Source of the DNA: Bacillota bacterium
GTDB lineage: Bacteria > Bacillota > Bacilli > Paenibacillales > Paenibacillaceae
DNA length: 35,531 nucleotides
NCBI GenBank assembly: GCA_023391635.1
Contig: JAEWAQ010000068.1
Coordinates: forward strand, 1 to 35,531
Reading direction: 5' to 3'
Shown: one piece after another, positions 16,524 through 25,414 of the stretch
Layout of the letters: every line of letters starts with the position of its first letter
Position numbering within the stretch: position 1 is the first letter of the stretch
The notes under the pieces: generated by a model
The model's database searches: none
What the model was told of the DNA's origin: nothing
Seen by the model: only the letters and a program-made list of their open reading frames with translations
Program-made: the position numbers and the translations under genes

Positions 16524-19500
16524 ATGTTCTGGACGTTGGAGAAGCTGACCAAGCAAGTGAACGAACTTGCGGCCTATCGTTATTGCGACGGATTCGGACT
16601 TGCGAACATGCACTGCATGGAGGATGCGGAAGGGGCAGGCGGCGCTTACCCGCCTTCGGAAGGCCAATGGCGGCCCATCCGCATCGGCGACCGCTGGCAA
16701 GGCCGGGATACGTATTTGTGGCTGGCTGCGGACGTGAACATTCCTGCGGCATGGGACGGCCGGGCAGTGCTCGGGCGATTCGACTTCGGCAGCGGCGGAG
16801 GCGGCAACAATGTCGGCTGCGAAGCGCTGCTGTTCGTGGATGGCCATCCGTATCAGGGTGTGGACAAGAATCATCCGGAAGTGTTCCTGCCAGAAGACAG
16901 CGCCGGCCGGCAAGTGAAGCTGGTTTTCCGGCTGTGGTCCGGACTGAACGGCTATGCCAAGCGGGGTCCTGTCGAGCATCGGCTGCAATTGGCGCAAATC
17001 TGCTGGTTGGACAAGGCTGTGGACGATTTTTATTTTACGAGCTTGGCCACAGTGCAGACCATTAGCGTGCAGTTCGAGAGCGATCCGATCCGTCCGCAAC
17101 TGCTCGCCCTGCTGAACCGGGCGTTCCGCGAGGTCGACTGGTCCCGGCCCGGCTCGAAAGCCTTCCGCTCATCGGTACAGCAGGCTGCAGTGCAATTGCA
17201 TGAAGGCTTACGCCTGCTGCCGAAGCATGATCTCGTCACGGTCCGGTGCATCGGCCATACGCACATCGACGTTGCCTGGCTGTGGCGGCTGCGCCATACG
17301 CGCGAAAAAGCCGCCCGCTCCTTCTCCACCGTTCTGCGCTTGATGGAGCAAGATCCTTCGTATCTTTTTCTGCAAACCCAACCTCAGCTGTACGCCTACC
17401 TGAAATCCGACTATCCCGAAATCTATGAACGCATTCGTGCGCGTGTGCAGGAGGGCCGATGGGAGGCCGGCGGCGCGATGTGGCTGGAAGCGGACTGCAA
17501 CATCCCGTCGGGGGAATCGCTCGTGCGGCAGCTGCTGCAGGGTACGAGGTTCCTGACCCGGGAATTCGGCGTCACGTGCCGATACTTGTGGCTGCCCGAC
17601 GTGTTCGGGTATAGCTGGGCGCTGCCGCAAATCCTGGCGAAATCGGGCATCCGCGTCTTCATGACGACGAAGATCAGCTGGAACCAGTACAACCGCATGC
17701 CGCACGATACGTTCTATTGGCGGGGCATGGACGGAACGCAGGTGCTGACGCATTTCATCACGACGCCGGAGGAAGAGGGCCCTGACGATTCCTTCCAGTA
17801 TACGTACAACGGTACGGTGACGGCCGCGACGGTCCAGGGCATCTGGGAAACGTACCGCGACAAGCCGATCAATCGCGAGCTGCTGCTGGCATACGGCTAT
17901 GGAGACGGGGGCGGCGGGGTCAATCGGGACATGCTGGAACTTCGCAAGCGGCTGTCGGCCATGCCGGGCTTGCCGCGCGTGACGACAGGCAGGGCGGACG
18001 AATATTTTGCGGAACTTGAGGAGCGGATTCGCGACACCGACGAATACGTGCATGTGTGGGACGGCGAGCTCTACCTCGAACTGCATCGCGGCACGTATAC
18101 GAGCCAAGCGTGGATCAAGCGCATGAACCGCAAGCTGGAGTTGATGTACCGCCATGCGGAATGGCTCGGCGTCATGAGCGCTTTGCTGCATCGGGACGAT
18201 GCGCTGTTCGGGCACGATGGGCTGACGGAAGGCTGGCAGATTCTTCTGTGCAATCAGTTTCACGACATCATCCCGGGTTCGTCGATCGCGGAAGTATACG
18301 CGGACAGTCGGGAGGAATACATACAGGCGGAGCGGCTGGCGCTGGACCATCTTAGCCGGTGCGATGAGCGCATGGCGGCGCTTGATGTACACGAACTGAC
18401 GGAATATAACGATGCTTCGGATGAACATGGCATGACGGTCTATAATGATGCCTCGTGGGCACGCGACGGAATCGTCAGCATTCGGACGGAGCCGGTCAAG
18501 GCGGCAGGTATGTGGCGGAGCGCAGGCGGTGACCGGCTGGAAGCGCAGCGGACCGAAGACGGCTGGGACGTGCTCGTGCGCGGAGTGCCTTCCATGGGAT
18601 TCGCGATTATTTATTTTTCCAGAGATGTTGCGGCGGCCGGGAAAACCGGGCGGATAGGAGCGGGCACGGATGCGGACACGCAGTCTGCCGACGCGTTCAC
18701 GGCCAACCCAAGCGGCATCGAGACGCCATACTACCTGATCGAATGGGATACGCAAGGGCGGTTAATCCGCATTTACGATAAGGAAGCGGACCGGGACGTG
18801 CTCGAACCCGGACAGCTCGGCAACAAGCTGCAGGTGTTCGAGGATAAGCCGAAGAGCCGGCACGAAGCATGGGATATCGACTTGTACTACCAGGAGAAGC
18901 GGCGGGATATCACGGAATTGACGCGCGCGGAGATCGAAGAGCGAGGTCCGCTGCGCGCAGCCGTTCGCTTCGAATGGCGATACGGAGATTCTATCCTCTC
19001 TCAGCTCATGCTATTATATAAATATAGCAGGCGGATCGATTTCCGCACGGTCGTCGAATGGCGGGAACGGCAGCAACTGCTGAAGGCAGCGTTTCCTGTC
19101 CGTATCCGCGCGTGCGAAGCGACGTATGATGTGCAGTTCGGCAATGTCCGCAGGCCGACGCATTGGAATACGAGCTGGGACTACGCCCGGTTCGAGAGCG
19201 TAGGCCACCAGTGGGCGGACCTGTCGGAGCGCGATTACGGCGTCAGCCTGCTGAACGATTGCAAGTACGGCTACGACGTCAAGGACAACGTGCTGCGGCT
19301 GTCGCTGATCAAGTCGGCTACCGTGCCGGACCCGGAGGCGGACCAAGGCCGGCACGAATTCACGTACGCGCTGTATCCGCACCGCGGGGATTGGTACGAA
19401 GGCGGTACCGTTCGGGAAGCGTGGGAGCTGAATGCGCCGATGCGGGCCGCGCCTGGCTGCGCTGAGCAGGCTCCGTTCTCGCTGTTGTCGTTATCGGCTG

Positions 19501-19784
19501 GAAATGTCACGATAGACGCGGTGAAGTGGGCAGAGGACGGCGGCGGGGCGATCGTGCGGATGCACGAATATGCCGGCATGCGTTCGGAAGTGTCCGTTGC
19601 GCTGGGGCTCCCGTTTGCTTGGTGGCAGGAGACTGACTTGATGGAGCAGCCGATCGACGAGAACGGGGAGCGTGCAGCGGGAGAAGATTGCGGCATGCAG
19701 CTTCAAAAGACAGGCCCGATCCGGCTTCGGTTTCGCCCCTACGAGATCAAGACGGTATTCGTGTGCTTCCATCAGATCAGGTAG
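16524..19784 (+). CDS. Alpha-mannosidase, glycoside hydrolase family 38
   Basis: A 1086-aa retaining alpha-mannosidase without a signal peptide, so cytoplasmic. After a beta-rich N-terminal region (about 1-235), the catalytic domain starts with GHTHIDVAWLW, where H247 and D249 match the zinc (or cobalt) ligands. The catalytic nucleophile is D359 in WLPDVFGYS. QFHDIIPGSSI, typical of the family and containing another metal-ligand His, is also intact. The length and long N-terminal domain fit the AMS1/MAN2C1 cytosolic subgroup. The linker after the catalytic domain has a small internal duplication (TEYNDAS then TVYNDAS). Start ATG 16524 has AAGGAGAG at 16508. It is the only clear glycoside hydrolase in the window and points to mannose in the imported glycan. 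Confidence 0.95.
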   Translation: MFWTLEKLTKQVNELAAYRYCDGFGLANMHCMEDAEGAGGAYPPSEGQWRPIRIGDRWQGRDTYLWLAADVNIPAAWDGRAVLGRFDFGSGGGGNNVGCEALLFVDGHPYQGVDKNHPEVFLPEDSAGRQVKLVFRLWSGLNGYAKRGPVEHRLQLAQICWLDKAVDDFYFTSLATVQTISVQFESDPIRPQLLALLNRAFREVDWSRPGSKAFRSSVQQAAVQLHEGLRLLPKHDLVTVRCIGHTHIDVAWLWRLRHTREKAARSFSTVLRLMEQDPSYLFLQTQPQLYAYLKSDYPEIYERIRARVQEGRWEAGGAMWLEADCNIPSGESLVRQLLQGTRFLTREFGVTCRYLWLPDVFGYSWALPQILAKSGIRVFMTTKISWNQYNRMPHDTFYWRGMDGTQVLTHFITTPEEEGPDDSFQYTYNGTVTAATVQGIWETYRDKPINRELLLAYGYGDGGGGVNRDMLELRKRLSAMPGLPRVTTGRADEYFAELEERIRDTDEYVHVWDGELYLELHRGTYTSQAWIKRMNRKLELMYRHAEWLGVMSALLHRDDALFGHDGLTEGWQILLCNQFHDIIPGSSIAEVYADSREEYIQAERLALDHLSRCDERMAALDVHELTEYNDASDEHGMTVYNDASWARDGIVSIRTEPVKAAGMWRSAGGDRLEAQRTEDGWDVLVRGVPSMGFAIIYFSRDVAAAGKTGRIGAGTDADTQSADAFTANPSGIETPYYLIEWDTQGRLIRIYDKEADRDVLEPGQLGNKLQVFEDKPKSRHEAWDIDLYYQEKRRDITELTRAEIEERGPLRAAVRFEWRYGDSILSQLMLLYKYSRRIDFRTVVEWRERQQLLKAAFPVRIRACEATYDVQFGNVRRPTHWNTSWDYARFESVGHQWADLSERDYGVSLLNDCKYGYDVKDNVLRLSLIKSATVPDPEADQGRHEFTYALYPHRGDWYEGGTVREAWELNAPMRAAPGCAEQAPFSLLSLSAGNVTIDAVKWAEDGGGAIVRMHEYAGMRSEVSVALGLPFAWWQETDLMEQPIDENGERAAGEDCGMQLQKTGPIRLRFRPYEIKTVFVCFHQIR

Positions 19785-19809
19785 ATTAAGTTGAAGGAAG
19801 AGGGATCGC

Positions 19810-20568
19810 ATGTTGAAGGCGGGATTGGTGTCCGTTACGTTTCGGGGGTTGACGCCGGAGAAAATCGTGAAGCTGGTTGCGGAATCCGGGCTGCAAGGAA
19901 TCGAATGGGGCGGAGATATCCATGCGCCGCATGGGGACATCGCGCAGGCCGAGCGGGTGCGGAAGCTCACGCTGGATCACGGACTCGAAGTAGCCGCCTA
20001 CGGTTCCTATTACCGGCTGGGCAGCGGCATGGCGTTCGCGCCGGTGCTCGCGTCCGCCGAGGCGCTGGGGGCTCCGGTCATTCGGGTGTGGGCAGGCAAG
20101 AAAGGCTCTGCCGAAACGACGGTCGACGAGCGGACGGAGATCGTACGTGAATCGGCAGCGATTGCGGATCAGGCCGCGGCGGCAGGCATCCGCATCGCGT
20201 ACGAATATCACGGGAACACGCTGACGGATACGAGCGCGTCGGCAACGGCTTTGCTGGATGCGGTCGGGCATCCGAATGTATACACGTACTGGCAACCGCC
20301 GGTCGGCATTGACTCGTCCGAGCGAATGGAAGGCTTGCGCCTCATGCTCCCGCGCTTATCGCATTTGCATGTGTTTTCGTGGGCTGTACGAGACGGCAAG
20401 CTCGAAAGGTTGCCGCTGCGCGAGGGAGAAACGGAATGGCGCCGGTATTTGCAGGTTGCGTCCGAATTGCCGGAGCCGCGCTACGCCATGCTCGAATTCG
20501 TCAAGGACGACGCCGAGGACGCTTTCCGGGAAGACGCGAAGACGCTGCTCGATTGGATTGGCGGGTAA
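19810..20568 (+). CDS. Sugar phosphate isomerase/epimerase family TIM-barrel protein
   Basis: A 252-aa xylose-isomerase-like TIM barrel (AP endonuclease 2 fold). Recognisable elements are the first strand MLKAGLVSVTFRGLTPEKIV, then GLQGIEWGGDIHAPHGD. The metal-site strands include IAYEYHGNTLTDT (Glu ligand), YTYWQPP and HLHVFSW (His), and a late Glu in YAMLEFVKDD. Such proteins isomerise or epimerise sugars or sugar acids, and some act on keto-sugars; the substrate cannot be read from sequence. It starts 25 bp after the mannosidase with AAGGAAGAGGG upstream and is the last gene of this operon, followed by a terminator-like structure. Confidence 0.85.
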   Translation: MLKAGLVSVTFRGLTPEKIVKLVAESGLQGIEWGGDIHAPHGDIAQAERVRKLTLDHGLEVAAYGSYYRLGSGMAFAPVLASAEALGAPVIRVWAGKKGSAETTVDERTEIVRESAAIADQAAAAGIRIAYEYHGNTLTDTSASATALLDAVGHPNVYTYWQPPVGIDSSERMEGLRLMLPRLSHLHVFSWAVRDGKLERLPLREGETEWRRYLQVASELPEPRYAMLEFVKDDAEDAFREDAKTLLDWIGG

Positions 20569-20646
20569 ACACCTCGTCTTCCGGCAGGAGCATTGGGTAT
20601 TTTAACCATGTGATTTTTCGGCAAACCATATCTGGACCAAATAAAC

Positions 20647-20728
20647 CGCTTCAATCGAGTAAGGATGCCGCGTTTTCTCCGATGAGAATTGGCGATTGTT
20701 CATCCTTGGTCATTGGGGCGTTTTTTTT
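20647..20728 (+). terminator. Large structured terminator-like element
   Basis: An outer 9-bp stem pairs CGCTTCAAT (20647-20655) with ATTGGGGCG (20712-20720), including two G-U pairs, and is followed at once by eight Ts (20721-20728). Inside it AAGGATG (20661-20667) pairs with CATCCTT (20701-20707), and inside that TTCTC-CGAT-GAGAA (20675-20688) forms a small hairpin. Geometry and T-run fit intrinsic termination of the mannosidase/isomerase operon. The size and the competing pairings of TGGACCAAA (20633-20641) with TTGGTC (20706-20711) or TTTGGTCCA (20747-20755) would also fit a regulatory leader. Confidence 0.55.
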
Positions 20729-20789
20729 GTTTGGAAGATGCAGACGTTTGGTCCATAACAATTACTCTATTTTTTAATCAATTGCCTCA

Positions 20790-20818
20790 TTGTTCGAGGA
20801 AGCTGCTCGCTCCATAAT
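20790..20818 (+). promoter_or_regulatory. Candidate sigma-A promoter of the second transporter operon
   Basis: TTGTTC (20790-20795) and CATAAT (20813-20818) are separated by exactly 17 bases. The start point would be near 20826, giving a leader of about 23 bases before the TTG start at 20849. The -35 is weak (3 of 6) and the -10 good (5 of 6). It lies downstream of the terminator-like element, as expected for a new operon. Confidence 0.35.
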
Positions 20819-20848
20819 GAAACTACTAAATTGAAGGAGGTTGAGAAG

Positions 20849-22573
20849 TTGAAGAAGCTCGCGTACGGTTCCTTGGTTTTGCTGCTTTGCGTCGTTATTG
20901 CGTTAACAGGGTGCAGTACAGGGAATAGCGGGAAGGGAGGAGCGCCCGAGTCAAGCGGGCAAGGGGAACATCAAGGGAAAGCTGTGGACGGGTCCAATTA
21001 CTCGGAAGTCGGCACTTACCCGATCGCCAAAGAGAAAATTACGATGTCGATCTTCACCCGGCAGGATCCGAAAATCGAGGATTATAAGACGAACGAATAC
21101 ACGAAGTATTACGAGGACAAGACGAATATTCACGTCGATTGGCAGACGGTTCCGACAGCCGCGCTGGCGGAGAAGCTGCAAGTGACGTTGGCCGGCGGGA
21201 AGTTGCCCGACGTGATCATGAATGCGGGCCTGACACCGAGCCAGGTGGTCGCATACGGCAGCCAGGGCATCTTCATTCCGTTGAACGACCTTATCGACAA
21301 GTATGCGCCGAACATCAAGCAGATGATGGAGATGTCGCCGGCCTCGAAGAAATATATGTATACGCCGGACGGGAACATCTACAGCCTTCCGCGGTTCTCG
21401 GAGACGATGCACCATTCCTACTTGCCCTTCAAGCTGTGGATGAACAAGACGTGGCTGGATAAGCTGAAGCTGGACGTCCCCACGACGACCGAGGAATTGT
21501 ATAACGTATTGAAAGCGTTTAAAACGCAGGACCCGAACGGCAACGGCAAAGCGGATGAAGTTCCTTACGCCGGCTCGGCGGAGAACGCGTTCGACCCGTT
21601 CGATTACCCGGACTCTTATCTGATGCAGTCTTTCATCTTTTACGATCGCGACAACTACGTGATGGTGGAAGACGGGAAGATCGTATTCGCCGCGGATAAG
21701 CCCGGATTCAAAGAGGGGCTCAAATACATCCATCGGCTGGTCAGCGAAGGGCTGCTGCTCCCCGAATCGTTCACCCAGGACCGCAAGGCGATGACAGCGC
21801 TCGCCGAAAACCCGGAGGCGAATTTGCTGGGTGCGGGGACGTCGCTCTGGTGGGGATTTTTCACGGTGCCTGACGGTCCGAGATACCAAGAATATATTCC
21901 GGTATCGATCATGGCCGGACCCGACGGCGAGCGTTACGGGTTCGATAAGGGCGACAGCACGAAGCCGGCCGATTTCGTCATTACCAAGGACGCCAAGGAT
22001 CCGATTGCGGCCATTCGCTGGATCGACCATTTCTACGACAAGCAGAACGAAACGATGTTCAAGACCGGCTGGAGTCCGAGCTACGGGCAGGAAGGCAAGC
22101 ATTGGGAGAAGGTTGACAAGCCCGGCGAAGTCGGCATCGACGGCAAGACGAAGGTGACGTTCCGGATTCTCGTTACGCCCGGCACGGCGGGCAACTACTA
22201 CTGGAATCAGACCGTTCCGTCGTGGAGCAGCGAGAAGACGCAAGAGTGGCTCGGAACGTACGAAGTGACGCCGGAGATGGAGATGGAGCGGGTGCTTTAC
22301 CGGACGACCGTCGATATGTATAAGCCCTACTCCAATCTGGAGAAGAAGCTGCCGTTCTTGTACTTCATGCCGGAAGATTTGGCGAAGTTCGGCGATCTGC
22401 AGACGAACATCAAGAACACCGTCCAGCAATTCCTGCTCCGCTTCGTGACGGGCAGCATGGACATCGAGAAGGATTGGAACAAATATTTGAAAGAGCTGGA
22501 CAGCGCGGGACTGCAAGAATATTTGGAAGTGCTGCAGAAGACGTACGACATGAATCAGAAAGGCAACAAGTAA
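20849..22573 (+). CDS. Extracellular sugar-binding lipoprotein of the second ABC importer
   Basis: A 574-aa solute-binding lipoprotein. With the TTG start at 20849, the protein opens MKKLAYGSLVLLL and has a canonical lipobox L19-T-G-C22. The frame is open to a TTG at 20831, but AAGGAGG at 20834-20840 is placed 8 bases before 20849 and would lie inside the gene if the upstream TTG were used. The mature part has the DPNGNGKADEV loop typical of large Paenibacillus binding proteins and a C-terminal DIEKDWNKYLKELDSAG segment. It is only distantly similar to the first binding protein (2105), so the two importers probably take different sugars. Confidence 0.93.
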   Translation: MKKLAYGSLVLLLCVVIALTGCSTGNSGKGGAPESSGQGEHQGKAVDGSNYSEVGTYPIAKEKITMSIFTRQDPKIEDYKTNEYTKYYEDKTNIHVDWQTVPTAALAEKLQVTLAGGKLPDVIMNAGLTPSQVVAYGSQGIFIPLNDLIDKYAPNIKQMMEMSPASKKYMYTPDGNIYSLPRFSETMHHSYLPFKLWMNKTWLDKLKLDVPTTTEELYNVLKAFKTQDPNGNGKADEVPYAGSAENAFDPFDYPDSYLMQSFIFYDRDNYVMVEDGKIVFAADKPGFKEGLKYIHRLVSEGLLLPESFTQDRKAMTALAENPEANLLGAGTSLWWGFFTVPDGPRYQEYIPVSIMAGPDGERYGFDKGDSTKPADFVITKDAKDPIAAIRWIDHFYDKQNETMFKTGWSPSYGQEGKHWEKVDKPGEVGIDGKTKVTFRILVTPGTAGNYYWNQTVPSWSSEKTQEWLGTYEVTPEMEMERVLYRTTVDMYKPYSNLEKKLPFLYFMPEDLAKFGDLQTNIKNTVQQFLLRFVTGSMDIEKDWNKYLKELDSAGLQEYLEVLQKTYDMNQKGNK

Positions 22574-22592
22574 CGAACCGGGGGATGATGCC

Positions 22593-23507
22593 GTGAATGC
22601 CGCCATGCGCAAACGGATAATCGAAAACTGGCAGTTATATGCGCTCATTCTGCTTCCCTTCCTGTACGTCGCGGTTTTCCACTACGTGCCGATGTACGGG
22701 CTGCAGATCGCGTTCAAACATTACATCATCCCCAAGGGGATTACCGGAAGCGATTGGGCCGGATTCGTACACTTTGACCGATTTTTCAACTCGTACGATT
22801 TCGTCCGCATCATTCGGAATACGTTCGAACTCAGCTTCTACAATTTGGCCGTCGGATTTCCCGCGCCGATCGTTCTCGCGCTGTCGCTGCACTACCTGAT
22901 GCGCCGCCGGTTCAAGAAGCTGCTGCAGCTCGTCAGTTACGCGCCGCACTTCATCTCCGTCGTCGTGCTCGTCGGCATCGTCGTGCAGCTGCTGTCCGTA
23001 CGGACGGGGATTCTGAACCATGCGCTCGCGTTCTTCACCGGAGAGCAGATCAACTTGCTGGGAGAACCGGCCTATTTCAAATCGATCTACGTCTGGTCCG
23101 GCGTCTGGCAGCAGATGGGTTGGGGTTCGATCATTTACCTCGCGGCTTTGTCCAGCATCGATCCCCAGCTTCATGAAGCGGCCGTGATGGACGGCGCCAG
23201 TAAGGTCCGCCGGATCTGGCATATCGATCTCCCTGGCATCCTGCCGACGGTCGTGGTCATTCTCATTCTGGATATCGGGCGCATCATGAACATCGGCTTC
23301 CAGAAGGTGCTGCTGCTGCAAAACCAGCTGAATCTGGAGTCGTCGGAAATCATCGACACTTACGTGTACAAGGTGGGCATTCTGTCGGGCATTCCGAATT
23401 ATTCGTACGCCGCGTCGATCGGTCTGTTCAAATCGGTGATCGGATTGGTGTTGATCGTCGCCGCCAACCGCATCGCGAGGAAAGTCAACGACACCAGCTT
23501 GTGGTAG
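22593..23507 (+). CDS. Sugar ABC transporter permease, LplB type
   Basis: A 304-aa membrane permease with six hydrophobic segments. The EAA loop is HEAAVMDGASKVRRIWHIDLP. The family hallmark YVPMYGLQIAFKHY lies near the N-terminus. It starts with GTG 22593, preceded by a GGGGGATGATG ribosome binding region. It lies only 19 bp after the binding protein, without the stem-loops seen in the first transporter operon. It forms the importer with the genes at 20849 and 23524; no ATPase gene is present. Confidence 0.93.
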   Translation: MNAAMRKRIIENWQLYALILLPFLYVAVFHYVPMYGLQIAFKHYIIPKGITGSDWAGFVHFDRFFNSYDFVRIIRNTFELSFYNLAVGFPAPIVLALSLHYLMRRRFKKLLQLVSYAPHFISVVVLVGIVVQLLSVRTGILNHALAFFTGEQINLLGEPAYFKSIYVWSGVWQQMGWGSIIYLAALSSIDPQLHEAAVMDGASKVRRIWHIDLPGILPTVVVILILDIGRIMNIGFQKVLLLQNQLNLESSEIIDTYVYKVGILSGIPNYSYAASIGLFKSVIGLVLIVAANRIARKVNDTSLW

Positions 23508-23523
23508 GTTTGGAGGAATCGGC

Positions 23524-24420
23524 TTGAACGAGAACCGATTGATCAGGGATACCGGTCTCGACAGATTGTTTACGATCGCCAACTACGCGTTCGCCGTCAC
23601 GGTTCTTGCGGCTGTGCTCTATCCGCTCGTTTATGTGCTCAGCGCGTCGTTCAGCAGTCCCGAAGCGCTCGTCTCCGGCAAGGTGTGGCTGTTTCCCGTC
23701 GATCCCGGATTGGAAGGGTATAAGGCGGTATTTGCCAACAACCGGGTATGGATCGGGTATGCGAACAGCCTGTTCTACATGACCGTAGGAACAACCATTA
23801 ACGTGATCATGACGGTTGCGGCGGCTTATCCGCTTTCCCGCGCCGATTTTGTCGGACGAAAGTTCATTATGCTCATGTTCGTATTTACGATGATTTTCAC
23901 CGGCGGCATGATTCCGACTTATTTGTTGGTCCATGACTTGGGATTGCTGAATACGAGACTCTCGCTGTTGCTGCCGAACGCGATGAACATCTTCAACGTC
24001 GTGGTCGTCACCAGCTTCTTCAGAAGCATGATTCCGAACGAACTCTACGAATCGGCGAAGATGGACGGGTGCAGCAACTTCCGCTTTCTGCTCAGCATCG
24101 TATTGCCGCTCTCTCGCGCGGTCATCGCGGTCATCACTTTGTTTTACGCGGTCGATCACTGGAACAGCTTCTTCGAAGCGCTGCTCTATCTGTCGGATCA
24201 ACAGTTGTTCCCTCTGCAGATTCAATTGCGTGAAATTCTGCTGCTGAATACGACAAGCGATTCCACATTGAATATGAAGGAAGCTGCGCAGAACGTTTAT
24301 TTGAGCGAGTTGTTGAAATATTCGTTAATCGTCGTATCTACGCTGCCGATGCTGATCCTCTATCCGTTCGTTCAGAAGCATTTGGTCACGGGGGTCATGA
24401 TCGGTTCGATCAAAGGGTAA
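23524..24420 (+). CDS. Sugar ABC transporter permease, YtcP/LplC type
   Basis: A 298-aa permease, partner of the one at 22593. The EAA loop is YESAKMDGCSNFRFLLSIVLP, and the ending LVTGVMIGSIKG matches the C-terminus style of the first transporter's second permease. The start is TTG 23524, with GGAGG at 23512-23516. Six transmembrane helices are expected. The downstream oxidoreductase starts 43 bp later with no terminator between. Confidence 0.93.
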   Translation: MNENRLIRDTGLDRLFTIANYAFAVTVLAAVLYPLVYVLSASFSSPEALVSGKVWLFPVDPGLEGYKAVFANNRVWIGYANSLFYMTVGTTINVIMTVAAAYPLSRADFVGRKFIMLMFVFTMIFTGGMIPTYLLVHDLGLLNTRLSLLLPNAMNIFNVVVVTSFFRSMIPNELYESAKMDGCSNFRFLLSIVLPLSRAVIAVITLFYAVDHWNSFFEALLYLSDQQLFPLQIQLREILLLNTTSDSTLNMKEAAQNVYLSELLKYSLIVVSTLPMLILYPFVQKHLVTGVMIGSIKG

Positions 24421-24463
24421 GTGTTCGCGGACGGTTCCGGACTTACAAGGGAGGGCGAGTTGG

Positions 24464-25414
24464 ATGAAAGCGGTATTGGTTGGAGCGGGCGGTTTCGGGT
24501 ATCGCTGGTACGAGACGCTGCGGGAGTTCCACGGCGACTTGCAGCTTGCGGTCGTGGACGTCGACGAGAGCAAGAGAAGCCGGATCGAAAAGGACGGCGT
24601 GCCGTTCTATACTTCGGCGCTTGAAGCGATCGAGCGGGAACGGCCGGATATGCTGCTGAATTTCACGCCCAAGGAGAGGCATGCGGCGATCGATCACCTG
24701 GCATTCGATCACAAGCTGCCGGTGTTCAGCGAGAAGCCGATCGCGGACAATTACCGGGATGCCGTCGAAGTAGTCGCAAGAGCGGCCCGGGAGAACATCC
24801 CGTTCATGATCGGGGAAAACTACCGCGCCTTCGTATTTTCGCGCAGAATCAAGCAGTTGATTGACCGCGGGGAGATTGGCGACATCGTGGCGATTCACGG
24901 CGAATTCAACCGGTATTCCGACCGGGGAGGAAGAGACGCGGAGAACCGGGAGGGGATTCTGGAAGAATTGGTCGTGCACCACTTCGACCTGTTGCGTTAT
25001 TGGACCGGGCGGGAGGCGGAGCGGATATTCGCCTCCTATACGCACCATTTGCTGATTTGGATGGGGATGCAGGGCGGGGTGACGGCTTCCTTCCGCTGCA
25101 TGTCTTCCGCTGGAAGACAGACGGATTGGGCGGGCAATTGGAGGATCGACGGGACGCTCGGCAGCCTGGAACTGATCGACAATCAGGTGCTGCTTACCGT
25201 GGACGGGAAGACGACGGTGGCAGACGACGATTTCAAGGAAGTGTACGCGCCGGGGCCGTTCAGCGAATTTCTGCTGTCGATCGCGCTGAAGCGGGAGGCG
25301 GAAACGAGCGGCAGCCGCTATTTGCACAATCAAGCGCTGGCGCACTTCGCCAGGGAATCCATCCGCACGGGCCGGCCGATCGATATCGCCGCGAGCCTGG
25401 AGGTAACGCCATGA
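24464..25414 (+). CDS. Gfo/Idh/MocA-family oxidoreductase, first copy
   Basis: A 316-aa NAD(P)-dependent sugar dehydrogenase of the Gfo/Idh/MocA family. The Rossmann dinucleotide loop is GAGGFGYRWY at the N-terminus, the conserved EKP motif is in FSEKPIADNYRDA, and a catalytic-type His lies in VVHHFDLLRYWTGRE. Such enzymes oxidise or reduce sugar hydroxyls or keto groups, for example making 3-keto-disaccharides in the ThuB case. Start ATG 24464 follows GGGAGGG (24450-24456). It overlaps an adjacent paralogue by 4 bp (ATGA). The two copies keep the same 947-bp register from start to the C-terminal region and share perfectly identical DNA blocks there. Confidence 0.9.
   Translation: MKAVLVGAGGFGYRWYETLREFHGDLQLAVVDVDESKRSRIEKDGVPFYTSALEAIERERPDMLLNFTPKERHAAIDHLAFDHKLPVFSEKPIADNYRDAVEVVARAARENIPFMIGENYRAFVFSRRIKQLIDRGEIGDIVAIHGEFNRYSDRGGRDAENREGILEELVVHHFDLLRYWTGREAERIFASYTHHLLIWMGMQGGVTASFRCMSSAGRQTDWAGNWRIDGTLGSLELIDNQVLLTVDGKTTVADDDFKEVYAPGPFSEFLLSIALKREAETSGSRYLHNQALAHFARESIRTGRPIDIAASLEVTP

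Noticed and set aside
20641..20728. T-box or known riboswitch leader
   Set aside because: AAGGATGCCGCG only loosely resembles the T-box core, the space after the preceding gene is too short for a full T-box leader, and no other known riboswitch core was recognised.
20951..22648. Long open frame on the - strand (565 codons)
   Set aside because: Antisense shadow of the second binding protein with the same biased composition and no ribosome binding site.
25000..25410. N-terminal extension of the second dehydrogenase
   Set aside because: The open frame upstream of 25411 lies inside the first dehydrogenase gene in another phase; the ATG at 25411 aligns with the start of the paralogue and has a GGAGG box.
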